Below, piece by piece: positions 22,717 through 34,212 of a stretch of DNA of 64,000 bases (position 1 is its first letter; each line of letters opens with the position of its first letter). The translations under genes were made by a program, and so were the position numbers. Source of the stretch: Pomphorhynchus laevis (Eukaryota > Acanthocephala > Palaeacanthocephala > Echinorhynchida > Pomphorhynchidae). The stretch spans positions 37,501-101,500 of the forward strand of contig WNNJ02000271.1 of assembly GCA_012934845.2 (NCBI GenBank), given 5' to 3'. Under the pieces are notes generated by a model. The model was not told where the DNA came from. It was given only the letters and a program-made list of their open reading frames with translations, and made no database searches.

Positions 22717-23600
22717 CTTACAACCCGAAAATTTCGAATGTACAGCTTCGATTCACCGTTTTGCAACACGTAATGAAGTTCGGCATTCAAATCCCTCAAT
22801 TTTTGCCTGTCTTCAAGAGAAACGTTGCGTAAAATTCGTATTTTGTAACCTTTCAGCCGGTAACCGCGTTCTAACATGCACTTTGCTTGTTTGGCCGATC
22901 CTAACACGACCTTTAACAATCGTGCTCTGTCGTTCTTCTTACCCAACCTATAAAGCTGCCTCACTACGATAGACGACGCGACGCCTTCCTCACCTTTTTC
23001 GAACAAATTAGAAAAGAACACACGTAAACCAGCAATATCGTCGTCAAGCCGTTCTTGTGCACGAGAGGCTGATGACTCATCTAAACCCCAAAGTATGTTA
23101 CAACTCCTATTTAATATATGATTGCGATTTATATATGACTTCTGCTTTTATTAAAATATGCTTTGTTGCTAAACGAATCACTGCTGTTATCATCCTCAGT
23201 AGGTTTCAAATCTGTAGCATAGGCACTGTCGAAGTAACACCTTGATTGGTTCCAGGATTTTGCACAGTATTGTAGGCGACTTGCGTCTTGGTTTTTCGAA
23301 ATTTTTCGGATCATCGATTCTTGATATTGTAACCGTTTTCCTTCGGCGAGTTTTTTGAAGTTGAAGATCCGTTAGTGCTTGTTATTGATAATGACACAGA
23401 CGGGACTTGCTCTTCCGAGTTGTGACTTGGTCCATTTATAGACCGAGATGATGAAAGAGTTAGTAAGCAAACGGATGACGACGATAGCTTGGAAGATATT
23501 TTGTCGTTTGTTGATGGCCCATGTATAACAGCAGCCTGAGTCGACTGAGAGACATTATTAATATCATGAATAATATTTAAACAGCTTGCGTTCGCGGTTT
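22656..23600 (-). pseudogene. LINE-C ORF1 remnant: serine-rich segment and RRM-like domain
   Basis: The distal part (22656-23021) reads as the RRM-like nucleic-acid binding domain of CR1 ORF1: LYRLGKKNDRARLLKVVL, CMLERGYRLKGYKIRI and a tail ending RNFRVVRW. Upstream (23330-23570) a serine-rich stretch contains QSTQAAVIHG and SSSSVCLLT, nearly the same as in LINE-B ORF1. The intervening frame is interrupted. The PHD-like N terminus is missing. ORF1 proteins of this group bind element RNA. Confidence 0.75.
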
Positions 23601-23605
23601 TTAAA

Positions 23606-24593
23606 TTTCAAGTATTTGCGTCGTTAAATTATAAAATATTTGTAATTCAAAATAAAAATTATTCTGATTCACAAATGACGTTAATAAGTTGATTAATTAA
23701 TAGAAATATTTAATATTTCGCTGATAAGATTGAAAAATTGAAATCCAAAAATTTTGAAAAAATTCAAAATCAAAATTAAGTTTGATATATCAAACTTATG
23801 TTATTATGAAATACGGAAACTTTAGCGAATATTTATTTGAATTTATCTAACTTTTTAAACTATTAGAAAGTAAATTAATAAATGCTTAATTTTTTAAATT
23901 AAAAAGCTTTTAATTTAATAAAAGCATTAATTTTATAAGATAAATAAAAAATAATGTGTTGATAAAACTTATATTTTGTTGTCTGAATATATATTATTTA
24001 TATATATTATATTAATAATATATAATAATATATATTATTGTCTAAATTAGTTTTTCTCATTGATGGTTTATCTTCTCGTGGGGCGGCCTGGACACCGTCT
24101 ATCTTTTGTATGGCTAACGAACTAACTGGTTTATATTAACCGTAGATAATCTATTTGTATGCTACTGCTAACCACCAAACAAGAAGAATTTGTCTTGCAA
24201 CAAACAAGACAAGAAGAATAAACTGAACAACTGAAAAAACAAAAATAAAAACAATCAAAATAATTTAAAAGACGTTAAAACGGTAAAATTACCAATGATC
24301 AGTGAAGTTTTTGATGCAAAGTGTCTTGCAATCGGGCTGCTATGCGAAAATATGCGAAAAGAGTATCAACCCTTAAAGTGGAATAGTCTTATTGCAGTAA
24401 CGTGGAATGTCAAATTGCTGACAAATAAAAACCAGAATTGCTCAAGGAGATAAGTCACTATTGCCTAACAATGATCAAATTTACCTATCTTCATTATTCT
24501 AAATCTGCTACTTCAGAATCAAGGCTGAACCTATTTGGAAGTCATTAATGGAGTTATGGCAGGTGGATGTAGAGATACAAATTTGTGTTTATA
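23606..24593. other. No gene recognised
   Basis: AT-rich, including TATA-type low-complexity at 23985-24045. Nothing identifiable in either strand. Confidence 0.55.
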
Positions 24594-24630
24594 TAGCCTA
24601 TATACAAGGCTATACCTTGTATATAGGCTA
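24594..24630. repeat. Perfect 16-bp palindrome, 5-nt loop
   Basis: TAGCCTATATACAAGG (24594-24609) is followed by CTATA and then its exact complement (24615-24630). Confidence 0.92.
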
Positions 24631-24649
24631 ATCCAATACTAAGTGCTAA

Positions 24650-24745
24650 GCTGTCTTTTAAGATTTTTGCTTGTTGTTGTGGTCATGTAAGCGTGCACCG
24701 GCAAGCATTTGCCACTTAAAAATAAATCTTTTTTGTAAGTCTTTC
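24650..24745 (+). mobile_element. LINE-A 3'-end fragment
   Basis: About 95 bp that begins in TTTTTGCTTGTTGTTGTGG and carries the family's terminal stem-loop (GTGGTCATGTAAGCGTGC, then GCATTTGCCAC) followed by AAAAATAAATC. A very short, 5'-truncated insertion in plus orientation. Confidence 0.8.
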
Positions 24746-25295
24746 ATAGATTTATCGCTTTATTTTTGTCCTTATCTTTAACTATGGTTATAAACTATGC
24801 TTAATGACTGAAATAACTAAATTCCGTGCACATGAGTGAAATGAGGTAATTTCGCAGTATAGCCGATCTGAGCCTAAGAGGCAATGTTATGAGCTTGACA
24901 ATCCGTGATAATCTCAGCATAAAATAGTCGCTTTTTCATATTGGATGGTTATGACAAGTTTTGAGGATGCGTAACGAATGCCATCTTAGTGGAGTCTTAC
25001 AGACTGAACTATCTGCAATGCTCTTTGTAGACCTCGATCCAATTAAAGAGAACAAATTCCAAAATCTGACATTTAATGCTTGGGATAATATGGTAGTAAG
25101 CTTAGGCATGTCACTGATAATCACAACGCATCGATTAGCCAGATTTGCCGAATGCCTTCACAAGTGGTTGACTATTTGTAAATTTTTGTAAAGATTATTT
25201 TGTAAATTCTTTCAAGAATTGCAACTATCATATTATTACCAAATTTTATATATGACCATATAATAGACTTTTGATTTAAAAGAAAGATTTAATTA
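24746..25295. other. No gene recognised
   Basis: Spacer between oppositely oriented LINE-A copies. Open frames at 24936-25191 on both strands are short and without motif. Confidence 0.5.
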
Positions 25296-25302
25296 TACGT
25301 CG

Positions 25303-25345
25303 CGAATGCGTGCCGCCGCACGCTTACATGACCACAACAACAAAA
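25303..25345 (-). other. LINE-A 3'-terminal stem-loop
   Basis: On the minus strand GTGGTCATGTAAGCGTGC and GCACGCATTCGCGAC form a two-part stem (GCGTGC/GCACGC plus an outer GTGG-type pairing). 3' stem-loops of this kind are the RT recognition signal in L2-group LINEs. Confidence 0.75.
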
Positions 25346-25499
25346 TACTAAAATGTAAATCATGTGTCGAGGAGGTGGGTACGGAGGCAGCATTTGAATA
25401 CAATAAAAGAGGGAGCGCAGCGGACGTCGAGAGGGAGTTGATTTTAAAGCGAGTGAGGCGGCGACGAAGAAGGATAGGAGACCGTAGTTGTTAGAGTAA

Positions 25500-28118
25500 T
25501 TGGGAACGTGAAGTAAGAGGGTATGACGGGAGCGCAGTCATAGAGAGAGAGTTGAAACGAGTGTTGTCTAAGAAATGGAGGTTGATGAACGATGGGGATC
25601 AGACAGCGATGCGACAAAAAGTTACAAGAAGGCGGAGTTGTATGAGGATATGGATGGTAGGCCTAGATAGTCGGGCGAGATATGTGGATGTGTGATCTAA
25701 GCGACGGAAACGTTGGAGCACGCGAATGGCGGAGTTGATAATGCTTGTAGGGGTAGGATGATGGATTTTGGAGCATTGGCGAAAAGGCTGAGGCAGTAAT
25801 CGATTTTAGGGAAAAGAAGCGATGAAAGAAGAGAAATACAGGAACGGATATCGATAAGGGGTTGGATACGGCGGATGAAATGGAAGCCTAAGAAAGTGAG
25901 ATTGTGGACTATGGGGATGATCGATGAGTCAGAATATAATGTTTGGTTTACGGAAGAGGATCCACATTATTTTGGACTTGTCTGGGTTTAGAACAATACC
26001 AAGATGGGAGAGACGTTTGTAGATAGAATAAAGACAGTTGGAGGCAGAAATGCCGATATCGTGTATGCCATGTGCGGATGCATGAGCATATATAAGAATG
26101 TCATCGACGTATTGCATGACGTTAAAGGAGTAAGGCTTGATAACTGGAGCGAGATTGCCAAGTAGAAGAGAGAAATCAGGGGACCTAGGACTGAACCTTG
26201 TGGGACCCCGCAAAAATAGGGATGAGAGGAGAGGATGGTGAATTCGAACAGACTCGAAATGAACGGTCGGATAGATATGAGGCAAACCATGCTACGAAGG
26301 AGAAAGAAAACTCATAATCATAACGAAGCCGAGAAAGGATGACGGAATGGTCGACAATGTCGAAGGCGGAGGAGAGGTCGAGGGAGATGAGTACACTATG
26401 TAGAGCCTTGTCTCGAGAAATGAGGAGGTCGTTGTAAACTTTCATGCATGCGATTTCTGTAGTGATTAGAACGAAAAGCGGATTGAAAAGGACGGTACAG
26501 ATTAGATGAAGAGAGATAAACGTTTATCTGTATTAAGATAAGGCGCTCTAAGAGCTTGGAACGAGTAGGGAGAAGTGAAATGGGGCGACAAATATAAGGA
26601 AGTGAGGGGTCGAGCGATTGTTTCTTAAGGAGGCGACGAACGATAGCGGATTTCTAGTGTGATGAAAATATACGACTTCGGATGGACGAGTTAAACAAGG
26701 TTGTGAGGAAAGCAGATATCGATGAGTATATGGATTTTAGGATGTGGGTAGGCAAGGGATCGGCAGGTGAGGTTTTGTTGGGCAAGGACTTGAGGACAGA
26801 TAAGACTTCTGTAGGTGAGACAGGGAGAATATGAAAGAGTCTCGGAAGAATGAGGCTAGGCGGGGCAGAGTGGGATAGTATGGAGACCCGGGTGTGAGAG
26901 AGCAACGTGTATACTTTGATCTGGAGAAATGACGAATAATCATGGGAATTGATGTTGCATGGCGAAGAAGAGCAAGCAAGGATTGAGTTAAAAGTATGCC
27001 AGAGAGTCCTAAAGTTAAATGAAGTGATGATTTTATGCTGCCAGAAGGAGTGGCATTTGGTACGTAGTAAGTTGAGATGAGACCGGCGAAGAGCAAGATA
27101 GGAATCACGGAAGGATCACGGAAATACGGAATGATTGAGTGGAAATCACGTCTGAGAGAGCGGTGATAGACTCGAAAAGCATGACAGAGTCGACGCTTTG
27201 AGAGTAGGCATTGGATGTCAAACCATGGGGTACGGTGCAAGCGACGGTGTGGTTGAGGCTTGAAGGGCAAGAGAAGATCGAGAGTGGATGTGAGTTCAGA
27301 GTCGAAAAGAAAGGCAAGATCGTGAGGAGAGGAATATGTTATTGTCTGATAGGATAGAGACGATTTGAGACAAGATCGTGCGGAGAAGGGAGAGGTCAAG
27401 ATTTCTCCAAGAACGACGTAGGATTGTAGGTGTGAGGAGGGGTGTGGTTGTGAGTGAGGTCAAGGGTGACGAGAAAGTGATCAGATAGACCAGGATCGAA
27501 AATGTACAGTGAGGTAGAGGCAGAAAAATGATCGGGGACAACGATGATGTCAGTTGCCCCGCCAAGGATATAAGTGGGGGCAGTGGAGATAAGTTTGTAG
27601 TTATAGATGGATAGAATGTTGAAGAACTGGATGGACTCGGTGGAAGAGGGGCGGTCGAGGCGGATGTTGAAGTCGCCAACAACGATTGAAGGGTTGGATG
27701 ACAAAGAACAGTGAAAAATGGCGAGATCTAGAGTGATCGGGTTAGAAGAACGAAGAGTGAGCAGTTCAAAAGAGCAAGGACTAAAAGGAGAAGTGATTTT
27801 GCATATAGACGCGGGGTGACGAGCGAATGCGACAATGCTGTTATGATTAAATAATTTAGAATGGGATGAGCTTAGGGGACGAGCGGATTCGACTAGTGAG
27901 CAACCGGCAGAGAAAAAACGGTGGATGGAAAGGTCGTCAGAATTGGAGTACCAGGATTCGGTGAGGCGGAAGAGATCATTGGATTGCTTAGTGAATAGGT
28001 TGAGGATGAGATCGGATATATTGAGAATAGATCTAGTGTTGAGGAGACCGAGGCGGACACCGTGTGTAGTGGTGATAGGAGCTAGTGGAGAAGACACATT
28101 AGGGAGATTGAGCGCCAT
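25500..28118 (-). pseudogene. LINE-A ORF2: AP-endonuclease and reverse transcriptase, broken
   Basis: ATG complement at 28116-28118, overlapping the ORF1 end by 37 nt. Endonuclease landmarks: LGLLNTRSIL, LTESWY with catalytic E, VVGDFNIRLDRP, TDIIVV and GLSDHFLVTL with the catalytic SDH. The linker and RT follow in changing frames: VLSVLKSLPNKTSPADPLP (about 26780-26835), LDLSSAFDIVDHSV (about 26340-26385), VPQGSVLGPL (about 26180-26210) and the catalytic QYVDDILIYA (about 26080-26115), where V replaces the usual A. LNPDKSKIMWIL follows. The C-terminal end before the 3' UTR is poorly preserved. At least four frame shifts. Confidence 0.87.
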
Positions 28119-28775
28119 CGAATTTTTGGGCGGGTGTGGACAACTTCAAAATTTCCGTCGATGTTTTGGATCGAGAGAGAGGTTTCGCCGTTTTCCTCGC
28201 TACGGCGTTTTTCGATGCGGGCAGATGAGAGTTGAGCGATGTCGAAGGGGGTGCGATCGTGGAAAATGCGAATGGCTGAAGAGGTCATGAGTTTGAATCG
28301 TTGGGAGAGGACAGAGGACGCGTGAGAGCGATGCTTGAAAACAATTTTTAGGAGAGGAGGCTGGGAAGGATTAGATTATAAGATTTGTTTAGGCGTATGA
28401 ATGCGACAGGAGAGATGTTGTTGAAAAAGGATGGTTTATCCGCAGGAACAAGAGACGAAATGATGGATCTGAATGCGGAAACATCGTAGTCGAGACGTGT
28501 TTGTGGAGATAAAGAGGTGGAAGGAGTGATATTAGTGACGATGACGCAACGATCGCGAGAAATACACCGTTTCCGTAAAGGAAGACGAGTAACGTGAGTT
28601 GGTGAGATCACGATAGGAGAGTTTGGAGTTGAGGATATTAAAGGAGTAGGTTTGACAGCGGAAGCCAAAGATGATTTGGATAATATAGGGGGTGGTGAGC
28701 GATGTTGAGGAAAGGTTATGAATGGAAGGATTGCGGAGGTTGGTGGAGGTGATTTTGATTGAGGGATTATGAAGA
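28082..28775 (-). pseudogene. LINE-A ORF1 remnant with RRM-like domain
   Basis: Starts inside a proline/serine-rich region (KSPPPTSAILPF), then RDRCVIVTNITPS opens the RRM-like fold, followed by DYDVSAFRSIISSLVPAD and VAFIRLNKS. After a frame change it resumes with FKLMTSSAIRIFHDRTPFDI, RIEKRR and VVHTRPKIRW, ending at 28082. The N-terminal PHD-like part is lost by truncation. RNA-binding role inferred from the family. Confidence 0.75.
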
Positions 28776-29225
28776 AAAAATGATTTTTATAATTCACTTT
28801 ATTATACATAAAATTAAAATGAATTTGGCCCCAATTCAAAAATGACTAATTCGAATCAAAATAATTGATTTGGATTTTTAAATATTATGGGACCAAAAAT
28901 GATATTTTTGGCCCCAATATCCAAACCAAATAAGTTTTTACAAAAATGACTTTAATTATTTAATACAATCAAGCTTATAAATTAAGCCATGTCAAAAAAA
29001 CTAATGTTTCATATTTTAAGAATCCACAACAGAAATTATTGTGAATAAAAAATAAAGAAAAAAAAACAAGTTAAAGGTAATTTTTTTTATAAATAAAAAA
29101 CAAGTTAAAGGTAACCTTTTACTTGCCAAAACACCCAATGATTATACTGAATCAATTATCCATATTTTTTTATAGATTGATAAATAATCATAACTTTAAT
29201 TTCAATAATATACTAACGTGATAAA
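28776..29225. other. No gene recognised
   Basis: AT-rich. TTGGCCCCAAT-like words recur at 28830 and 28908, and AAACAAGTTAAAGGTAA occurs twice near 29065-29115. Confidence 0.55.
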
Positions 29226-29810
29226 TTCACGCTTTCCCATCTGATCATTCTTTCAGAGTTCGTGTTGGTAATTGTCTCTATAGACCGTCAAGTTTGTCAA
29301 TGGGTTTTCCTCAGGGATCGGGCTTAATTCGGTTATTATTCGTAATATTTTTGAATAATTTTCTAATCTCTCTAAAATGTAAAAGTTAGCATTCGCGGAT
29401 GATTTTAAAATATGGAATGCCATAGCAGGCGATGCCGATATACAGCAATTGCAAAATAACAAAAATTTGGTATTTAGATGGAACGAACTTACCGGAATCA
29501 CGATTTAAACTACTAAATGTGCCCACCTCAGATTTCCCCGTAGTGATTTACCAAATTATTATTTTGTTGGTGGTGAGGTTATTCCCACAAATTCATACAC
29601 AAAGGACCTTTAAATATTTGTTCAGAATTCGTTTAAAACCGGCATAGATACTGATAATATATGCAACATTACAAGGAAACGTATCTACATGACCACAAAT
29701 ACCTTTAGTTTGTTTCCGCCATCTAAATTACCATTTTTATATAAGGTGTTGATCAGAGCTGTCATTAAGCAGGCCACGCCGGCGACTTTTCCTTCTACAC
29801 GTGGTGAAAT
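29226..29810 (+). mobile_element. LINE-E fragment: reverse transcriptase core of a CR1-like element
   Basis: Plus-strand reading gives FRVRVGNCLYRPSSLSMG, FPQGSGLIRLLFVIFLNNF (degenerate VPQGS-LGPLLF), then LAFADDFKIWNAI with the catalytic FADD and LVFRWNELTGI. Later codons (TKCAHLRFP, NSYTKDL) fit the region after the palm. Truncated at both ends and interrupted. Closer in motif wording to LINE-C/D than to LINE-A/B. Confidence 0.72.
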
Positions 29811-30248
29811 AAATTAATTAGATTCATGCGTATAATGATTATTTCAGTTATGGCGATTGATTCATGCATTTCGTGGTTATCCTTCGCAATATGACTATAA
29901 ATAATCAACTGAGCCATAGAGTTCATTCTTCATCAGTTGTCGTTTAGTCACGCGGGAACTGCTCTAGATACTTTCGATTAGCACAGAGCGATCAACCTAT
30001 AAAATCGTTTGTCGAATTCGATCGTGTCTGTAACACATTATAAAATATTTCAGAGTGTGATGAGCACGTGGATAAAAAGAGAAGAAATACCGGAGGAACA
30101 ATACAACTATACTTGAAAACCAACATTATTGAACTATTTTCTTTTTTAATTTTTATTATTTTTATATTATGAGCAGACAAAATGACCCTTTCGGGTTTCA
30201 AAATCTTGTAGTAAATAATAACGTTGTGTTCAATGATGGACACATCTA
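29811..30248 (+). other. Unassigned; short open frame start at 30169
   Basis: No known gene. A small frame with ATG at 30169 reads MSRQNDPFGFQNLVVNNNVV and then runs into the LINE-B fragment at about 30249, where it ends by 30336. Its first 27 codons are not LINE-like and I do not recognise them. Confidence 0.35.
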
Positions 30249-30615
30249 CTCTTCTTCCACTACAATGCATCGTAAACGCAACCGTCCGAATTCTCCTCCG
30301 TCTTCGTCGTTTTGGTCATACATCTCACCATTTTGATTCTCTCGATTTGCCTACCGTTTATTTTCGTGTTCAAATTCGTCTTCTTCTCATTGCTTTCCGC
30401 CTTGTAAATTTTCATACCCCTTCATTTCTCAGCCTTCCTTTTCTTGATAATTCCTGATTACTGTTCTTTGCGTTCCAGTAATTCTGTTCTTTTACATGTC
30501 CCAAACTACTCTACCTCTTTTGGCTTCGCTCCTTCCTTGTGACTGCTCATCTCTCGTGGAATCATCCGCCCATTCATATACGGCAATCAACCTCAATGCC
30601 GTGCTTCAATTGCTG
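30249..30615 (+). mobile_element. LINE-B fragment (ORF2 C-terminal part)
   Basis: DNA closely follows the LINE-B region at 43700-44080: AATTCTCCTCCGTCTTCGTC, then TCATACCCCTTCATTTCTCA and AACTACTCTACCTC. Codes, in shifting frames, for the LPLQHI...VRILLRLRRFGHTS block. No 3' stem-loop in this piece. Confidence 0.85.
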
Positions 30616-30633
30616 TGTTTGATTAATTATGTT

Positions 30634-30677
30634 CAATTATTTAATTGTGTTCAAGGATGGACACAATTAAATAATTG
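30634..30677. repeat. Perfect 17-bp palindrome, 10-nt loop
   Basis: CAATTATTTAATTGTGT (30634-30650) and its exact complement at 30661-30677. It sits directly at the broken end of the LINE-B fragment. Confidence 0.92.
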
Positions 30678-31127
30678 ACGCATATGTGGACATCACTTTA
30701 ATCAAAATACCGAGAACAGCTAGAATGTGTTTCCTATTTATTTAAGAATAATATTTAATTGTTAAATAGAGATCGGTATATTAACTTATTTTAAGTTAAT
30801 TTTATCGAAAGAGACCATCGCAAAGTAAAAACGTAAAATTTATGAAGACGGATATATTTTGAAGGAACACACTTTAAGACGTCACCATTTTGCGTAATAT
30901 TATTTGTATTCGTGAGCCATCTTCATGCGCATAAAATTTACAAACAAATGAAATGTTATGGTGTGATTATTAATTTTTGTATTAAAAATTATGTTTGCAA
31001 ACAGGAAAATTTCAAGTTTCGCACATTTTATCTGTTTCCAGTAGCATCGCATGTAAAATCAATATATCTATGACAAAAGAAAATTTTTAAAAAGTTATCT
31101 GTGATAACTTTAAAAAAGTTATCCATG
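30678..31127. other. No gene recognised
   Basis: AT-rich spacer between two LINE-B pieces. Confidence 0.5.
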
Positions 31128-31310
31128 TGAAATCACGTGGAATCATCTGCCCATCATATACACCAATCAACCTCAATGCCTTGTTTCAAATGCCAAATCC
31201 GGTCTCATTTAAACAATTTAACAAATTTATCTATATGACTTTTGCTGTGTGTTTTTTAGTTAATGGACTTGGAAGCGTGCAGTTGCCACTTTTTTGACTG
31301 TGATGCTCCC
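31128..31310 (+). mobile_element. LINE-B 3'-end fragment
   Basis: CGTGGAATCATCTGCCCAT and ACCAATCAACCTCAATGCC match the end of LINE-B ORF2, followed by the 3' UTR (TTTGCTGTGTGTTTTTTAG) and a shortened terminal stem-loop (GAAGCGTGCAGTTGCCAC). It may be the rest of the 30249-30615 copy, split by later insertion. Confidence 0.8.
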
Positions 31311-31419
31311 TTGCTCAGATTTGACTAACTAATTACATTACGAATGACCTAATTTTTATTAATTTTCTCAATAATTCTTTATTGTCCTAGTTCTAGAATC
31401 TAAGAATCATATCGACTAA

Positions 31420-31680
31420 CTGAGACTATGTATTTTATACTGTATATAAATTCAAAATAAAGATAAATAATTATAAATGATCAATAATTACATAAGATTT
31501 TATACAATTTATATTTCTATAAAGTTAAAATTTAATATAAAAGTCAATAACATACAATATATCAGAATAAGAAATAGATATCATTATATATAATTGCTAT
31601 ACTATCATGTTTCAGTCCCTATTCTTTGACGCAACGTAGCCAAATACATAATAACGTATTTCCTCTGATAAAATTTAAAA
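31420..31680 (+). repeat. R1 dispersed repeat, copy 3
   Basis: Starts CGACTAACTGAGACTATG, includes ATATATCAGAATAAGAA and ends in CCAAATACATAATAACGTAT-TTCCTCTGA. Plus orientation. Confidence 0.75.
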
Positions 31681-31794
31681 ATTCAAAATTTTAAATTAAA
31701 AATATTTGAACATTTGCTCCTTCCTTTACTTTCACTACTGAAATGCAATGAGGTAATGTATGAATGACCTAATTTTTATGAATTTTTCCATTGT

Positions 31795-32050
31795 CCTAGT
31801 TCTAGAATCTAAGAATCAGCTAGCTGAACCTATGTATTTTATACTGTATATAAATTCAAAATAAAGGTAAATAATTATAAATAATAAATAATTATAAGAT
31901 TTTATACAATTTATATTTTATAACAATAAAATTATTGAAATTTAAAATAAAAATCAATTTTTATGAATTGACTAATAAATAATATACGATGTTTATTATT
32001 AGGAGGAACTGTCATCTTATCAGGTTTCGGCACTCTTTTAGAAACTATGT
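31795..32050 (+). repeat. R1 dispersed repeat, copy 4
   Basis: Starts ATCAGCTAGCTGAACCTATG, then ATTGACTAATAAATAATATA, TAGGAGGAACTGTC and TATCAGGTTTCGGCAC. The GGCC-rich end is missing. Both copies 3 and 4 are preceded by CTAGTTCTAGAATCTAAGAA, so the repeated unit extends at least 20 bp further left. Confidence 0.78.
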
Positions 32051-32450
32051 ATATTGCATTTATTTTATTAAGTTCTATTCGTTTTGTTGCAATATTTATG
32101 GCATCGCTTGTAACGTTGCCCGTTGTGTGAATCAATGCCGCTTTGGCTTTTCATTTTTCGACTACTGTTTGATCGAATGACGCTTGGGAATAAGTGTAAA
32201 ACATCCCATTTGTCTTTTGATCAAGGCAATTGTATCAAAGAAAATTGATAAATTTATTATCAATTTTATATTATGAACCCTGCTTAATGGCAACGTGCCA
32301 TAAATAATGGTAACCGCAAAATAAAAAAACGTTATGAATGACTTTCTTATTCATAACTTTATCGGTAATGAATAAGTCAAAAAATATACTGAACACAAAG
32401 ATTTCAGTGTGATCTATAACTTGCTTTTGAGCAATATATATTTACGTGGC
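32051..32450. other. No gene recognised
   Basis: AT-rich; nothing identified. Confidence 0.5.
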
Positions 32451-32815
32451 AAATGCGTGCTGGCGCACGCTTACATGACCACAACAACAAAATCTAAATC
32501 GTTTCGAGGAGGTGAGTACGGAGTAGGCATTTAAATGTAATAAAGAAGGGAGCGCGGCGGACGTCGAGTGGGAGCTGATTCCAAGCGAGTGGGGCGGCGA
32601 CTAGGAAGGATCAGATACCGTAGTTGTTAAAGTTAGACGAGCGGACCTTGTCGTGGACGAAGGGTTTAAGGGAAAGGTGATAATCGAAATTGAATCCTAA
32701 GAAAGTGAGATTGTGAACTATGGGGATATTTGATGAGGCAAAAGATACAGGGATGAAATATGTTAGGTTGACGGAGGAGGATTTTATTATTTTAGACTAT
32801 CGGTATTGAGAAATT
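32451..32815 (-). mobile_element. LINE-A 3' fragment
   Basis: Minus copy starting with the terminal stem-loop (GTGGCAAATGCGTGC, GCGCACGCTTACATGACC), followed by the same C-terminal and UTR sequence as 25340-25480 (GGACGTCGAGTGGGAGC) and a jump to the GAATCCTAAGAAAGTGAGAT region, so it carries an internal deletion. Confidence 0.85.
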
Positions 32816-34212
32816 ACGTATAATCGATGAGCCAAACTCCTTTTGGGACTAAAACTTTGAAATTTTAGCTGAAGAGAATGCGTCATGGCTTGTGCAACAA
32901 TAAATCGTTTGTGGAAACTTCATATAGAGTTTCATATCTACTTGCGAGCATTATACAATTTAAAAAACCAAATTGTATGCTAAAATTGTAATGAGAGCCG
33001 AAACAGGAAGGCAAGATTAAACTGTACTTCAATTTTTGAATTGCTGAAAAATTGCTGAATTAGATGAACGCACGACTGTATGTGAATTATAACCAATTCC
33101 CAATGTATTTGAAAATTGAACATATATAATACATATAACCAATGTATTTGTAAATTGCGTTCGTGAAAAAAGTATGAAGTTAGTTTCTATTCTGCTGCAA
33201 TCTTGAATTGCAAGCAAACAACAAGATCTTCCATTCTAAATTTTATCGGCCCATTATAAACTATGATGGTGAATGATCGGATATATGTGTACAGATTGTG
33301 CTCCTTTAATGATTGCAATAAAATCAGGATTCGTTACTCTCGAAAAAAAACAATTTTGCATGATCTTATCTCACTTATATCGCCAAGCATTCAAAACTTG
33401 ACAATAATCTTAAATAATTGATGGATATATTTGTGTAAACGCTAACCAATTCGTGAACTAGAAGCTAATGATTAGATTTTTAATGTTCCTCTTGAATGAA
33501 ATCCTGTTTTAAAGTTATGAATGACTTAAGCATGGCCATGTAGAGAATAAATGTAGATATAATCCAATCCAACAGAAATATAGACACTTTGAGAAATCTA
33601 CCCTTTTGAAATTATCGAATGTTAAATTTTACTTTTTTATAATTCTTGTTAATCTGCCTTTAAGCTATGATAAAACATCACCATTTGATATAAACCATTA
33701 ATCAATACTTACTTGGATATTCTAGGTAGCAATGCTACTTATCCGGTCTCATATGTTTAGAAAGCAGTTAGATTCTATTTTATATTGTATTCGACTTATT
33801 TAACAATATTTAACAATACTTATCTATGAAACTTTAGCAAGAGATGCAAGTCTTCCTTCCTTTCAATACCACGAACTTGTGTAAGGTAAACATTCACGAC
33901 TTACCTAACATAAAATAAATGAATAAGCATACTCGAGGTTTTTACAAAATTTTAGCATCTATCTACAAAATATCGACATTATGTAAGATTAAAGTTTCAT
34001 ACGATACGGGACTATAAATCTGGTAGGGTATATAAGTTCCGTAGAGTACCTACATTTCGAGACTGTAAATCTAAGGAAACCGCGAATTTTATAGTTTGTA
34101 CGATATTTAGTTTAATTAGTATAATTTTTGTAGTTACATGAAATCTTATATATCCAGTTTGGAATAAAATAAAATATAAAATTAATTTTTTATTTACATT
34201 TATGTACATAAG
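32816..34212. other. No gene recognised
   Basis: AT-rich, stop-dense DNA without identifiable coding or repeat signal. Confidence 0.55.

Larger units (their letters stand above)
20431..23605 (-). mobile_element. LINE-C, CR1-like non-LTR retrotransposon, 5'-truncated and internally deleted
   Basis: Reading from 23605 down: ORF1 remnant, AP-endonuclease, reverse transcriptase, C-terminal domain, then a T-rich 3' tail at about 20430-20455 (minus). The 5' end stops within ORF1. Compared with LINE-D it lacks the later part of the endonuclease and the linker to the RT. Both ORFs carry several frame breaks. Confidence 0.88.
25296..28775 (-). mobile_element. LINE-A, CR1/L2-group non-LTR retrotransposon, 5'-truncated
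   Basis: Minus-strand copy, clearly richer in G+C than its surroundings. From 28775 down: truncated proline/serine-rich and RRM part of ORF1, ORF2 endonuclease and RT, and a 3' untranslated region ending at about 25300 in the stem-loop AATGCGTGC/GCACGCTTACATGACC. Several frame breaks. Only this copy keeps most of ORF2; other LINE-A pieces lie at 24650, 32451, 37880 and 49645. Confidence 0.9.

Noticed and set aside
27925-28290. 121-codon plus-strand frame rich in arginine
   Set aside because: Antisense of the LINE-A ORF1/ORF2 junction, which codes clearly on the minus strand.
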